From the NCBI GenBank assembly GCA_963789535.1, contig CAWBKU010000005.1, positions 1-64,000 of the forward strand: a stretch of 64,000 nucleotides of DNA, given 5' to 3'. The notes below the pieces were generated by a model. The model saw nothing but the letters and a program-made list of their open reading frames with translations, searched no databases and had not been told where the DNA came from. Origin of the DNA: CAVXHQ01 sp963789535. GTDB lineage: Bacteria; Pseudomonadota; Alphaproteobacteria; Rhodobacterales; Rhodobacteraceae. The position numbers and the translations under genes were made by a program. Position 1 is the first letter of the stretch, and each line of letters opens with the position of its first letter. Shown here piece by piece: positions 63,533 through 64,000 of the stretch.

Positions 63533-64000
63533 CTAGCCGCGCGCCTCGAAGTCGATGCGCGGGTCGATCAGCACATAGGTAATGTCGGTGATGATGCCGA
63601 CGACGAGGCCGAGCAGCGAGAACGCGAACAGTGTCCCGAACACCACCGGATAGTCGCGCTGCAACGTCGCCTCGAACCCGAGGCGGCCCAGCCCCTCGAG
63701 CGAGAACAGCGTCTCGATGATGAGGGACGCGCCGAAGAAAACCGAAATGAACAGCGCCGGAAACCCCGAGATGACGATCAGCATCGCGTTGCGGAACACG
63801 TGGCCATAAAGAACCTCGTTCTCGCCCAGACCCTTGGCCCGCGCCGTCATCACGTATTGCTTCTTGATCTCGTCGAGAAAGCTGTTCTTGGTCAGCAGCG
63901 TCAGCGTCGCGAACCCCGAGATCGACGACACGAACACCGGCAGCGCGATGTGGTGCAGATAGTCGAGCACCTTTCCCAGCAGCGACAGGTCGTCGAAATT
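63533..64000 (-). CDS. yejB: Oligopeptide ABC transporter permease (YejB-like), N-terminus outside window
   Basis: The C-terminal 155 residues of a DppB/YejB permease; the frame is open to the window edge, reading NFDDLSLLGKVLDYLHH at the start of what is visible. The EAA loop is YVMTARAKGLGENEVLYGHV, and the last helices end with DITYVLIDPRIDFEARG. It is the first visible gene of the yejB-yejE-yejF operon. A binding-protein gene (yejA) probably lies beyond the edge. Confidence 0.92.
   Translation of the reverse strand, partial: NFDDLSLLGKVLDYLHHIALPVFVSSISGFATLTLLTKNSFLDEIKKQYVMTARAKGLGENEVLYGHVFRNAMLIVISGFPALFISVFFGASLIIETLFSLEGLGRLGFEATLQRDYPVVFGTLFAFSLLGLVVGIITDITYVLIDPRIDFEARG

Overview
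The window reads as chromosome of a high-GC alphaproteobacterium of the Rhodobacterales (Rhodobacter/Roseobacter relatives). The evidence is an rRNA operon in the order 16S, tRNA-Ile, tRNA-Ala, 23S, 5S, tRNA-fMet (all on the minus strand), an extended helix 9 in the 23S gene, and gene neighbourhoods typical of this order: pyk with N-formylglutamate amidohydrolase and DUF1244, msrP-msrQ, and hemC facing hemE. Most of the window is ordinary core chromosome. The only clear mobile DNA is the right part of an IS66-family element at the left edge.

Layout. 1-1852: IS66-family remnant cut by the window edge. 1946-7778: complete rrn operon with terminator, processing stems, boxA and promoter. 8029-13542: msrPQ, a fasciclin protein, rplT/rpmI, a LysR regulator, a beta-barrel protein and a small membrane protein. 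13579-19638: pyruvate kinase, N-formylglutamate amidohydrolase, a HAD phosphatase, DUF1244, an unknown acidic-repeat membrane protein and an ArgE-like deacetylase. 19793-25715: a translationally coupled module of a trimethylamine-dehydrogenase-like enzyme and a PotABCD-type transporter. 25832-30186: cardiolipin synthase, an EEP-fold hydrolase, a GABA-type aminotransferase and a secreted protein. 30693-36919: tRNA-Leu, two dimethylglycine/sarcosine-dehydrogenase-like flavoproteins (one frameshifted), a frameshifted Gfa protein and an XRE-cupin regulator with a palindromic candidate operator. 37007-43813: free-methionine sulfoxide reductase, then a purine catabolism cluster (puuD, hiuH, a puuE-uraD fusion, allE, allA, a uracil-xanthine-type permease). 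43932-46364: cyanide-insensitive-type bd oxidase. 46419-51576: a GatZ-like protein, a TetR regulator, tRNA-Met, a GlcD-type oxidase and an MFS transporter. 51581-55026: hemC, hemE and hemF. 55155-60383: a lipoprotein, an SDR without the catalytic Tyr/Lys, rsmC, clpS, a HAD hydrolase and a D,D-carboxypeptidase. 60468-64000: a Yej-type oligopeptide ABC transporter cut by the right edge.

How it works together. Urate would be taken up by the NCS2 permease, hydroxylated by PuuD, hydrolysed by HIUase, decarboxylated and ring-opened by the UraD-PuuE fusion, deaminated by AllE and cleaved to glyoxylate by AllA. Two other modules suggest use of N-methylated osmolytes or amines, with the Gfa homologue possibly handling released formaldehyde. 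Points worth a second look are a hydrophobic insertion inside an ABC ATPase domain, the SDR without its active-site pair, two single-base frameshifts in adjacent genes, a TGT-N12-ACA palindrome between hemC and hemE, a family of intergenic repeats, and three convergent gene pairs that share CTAG as overlapping stop codons.
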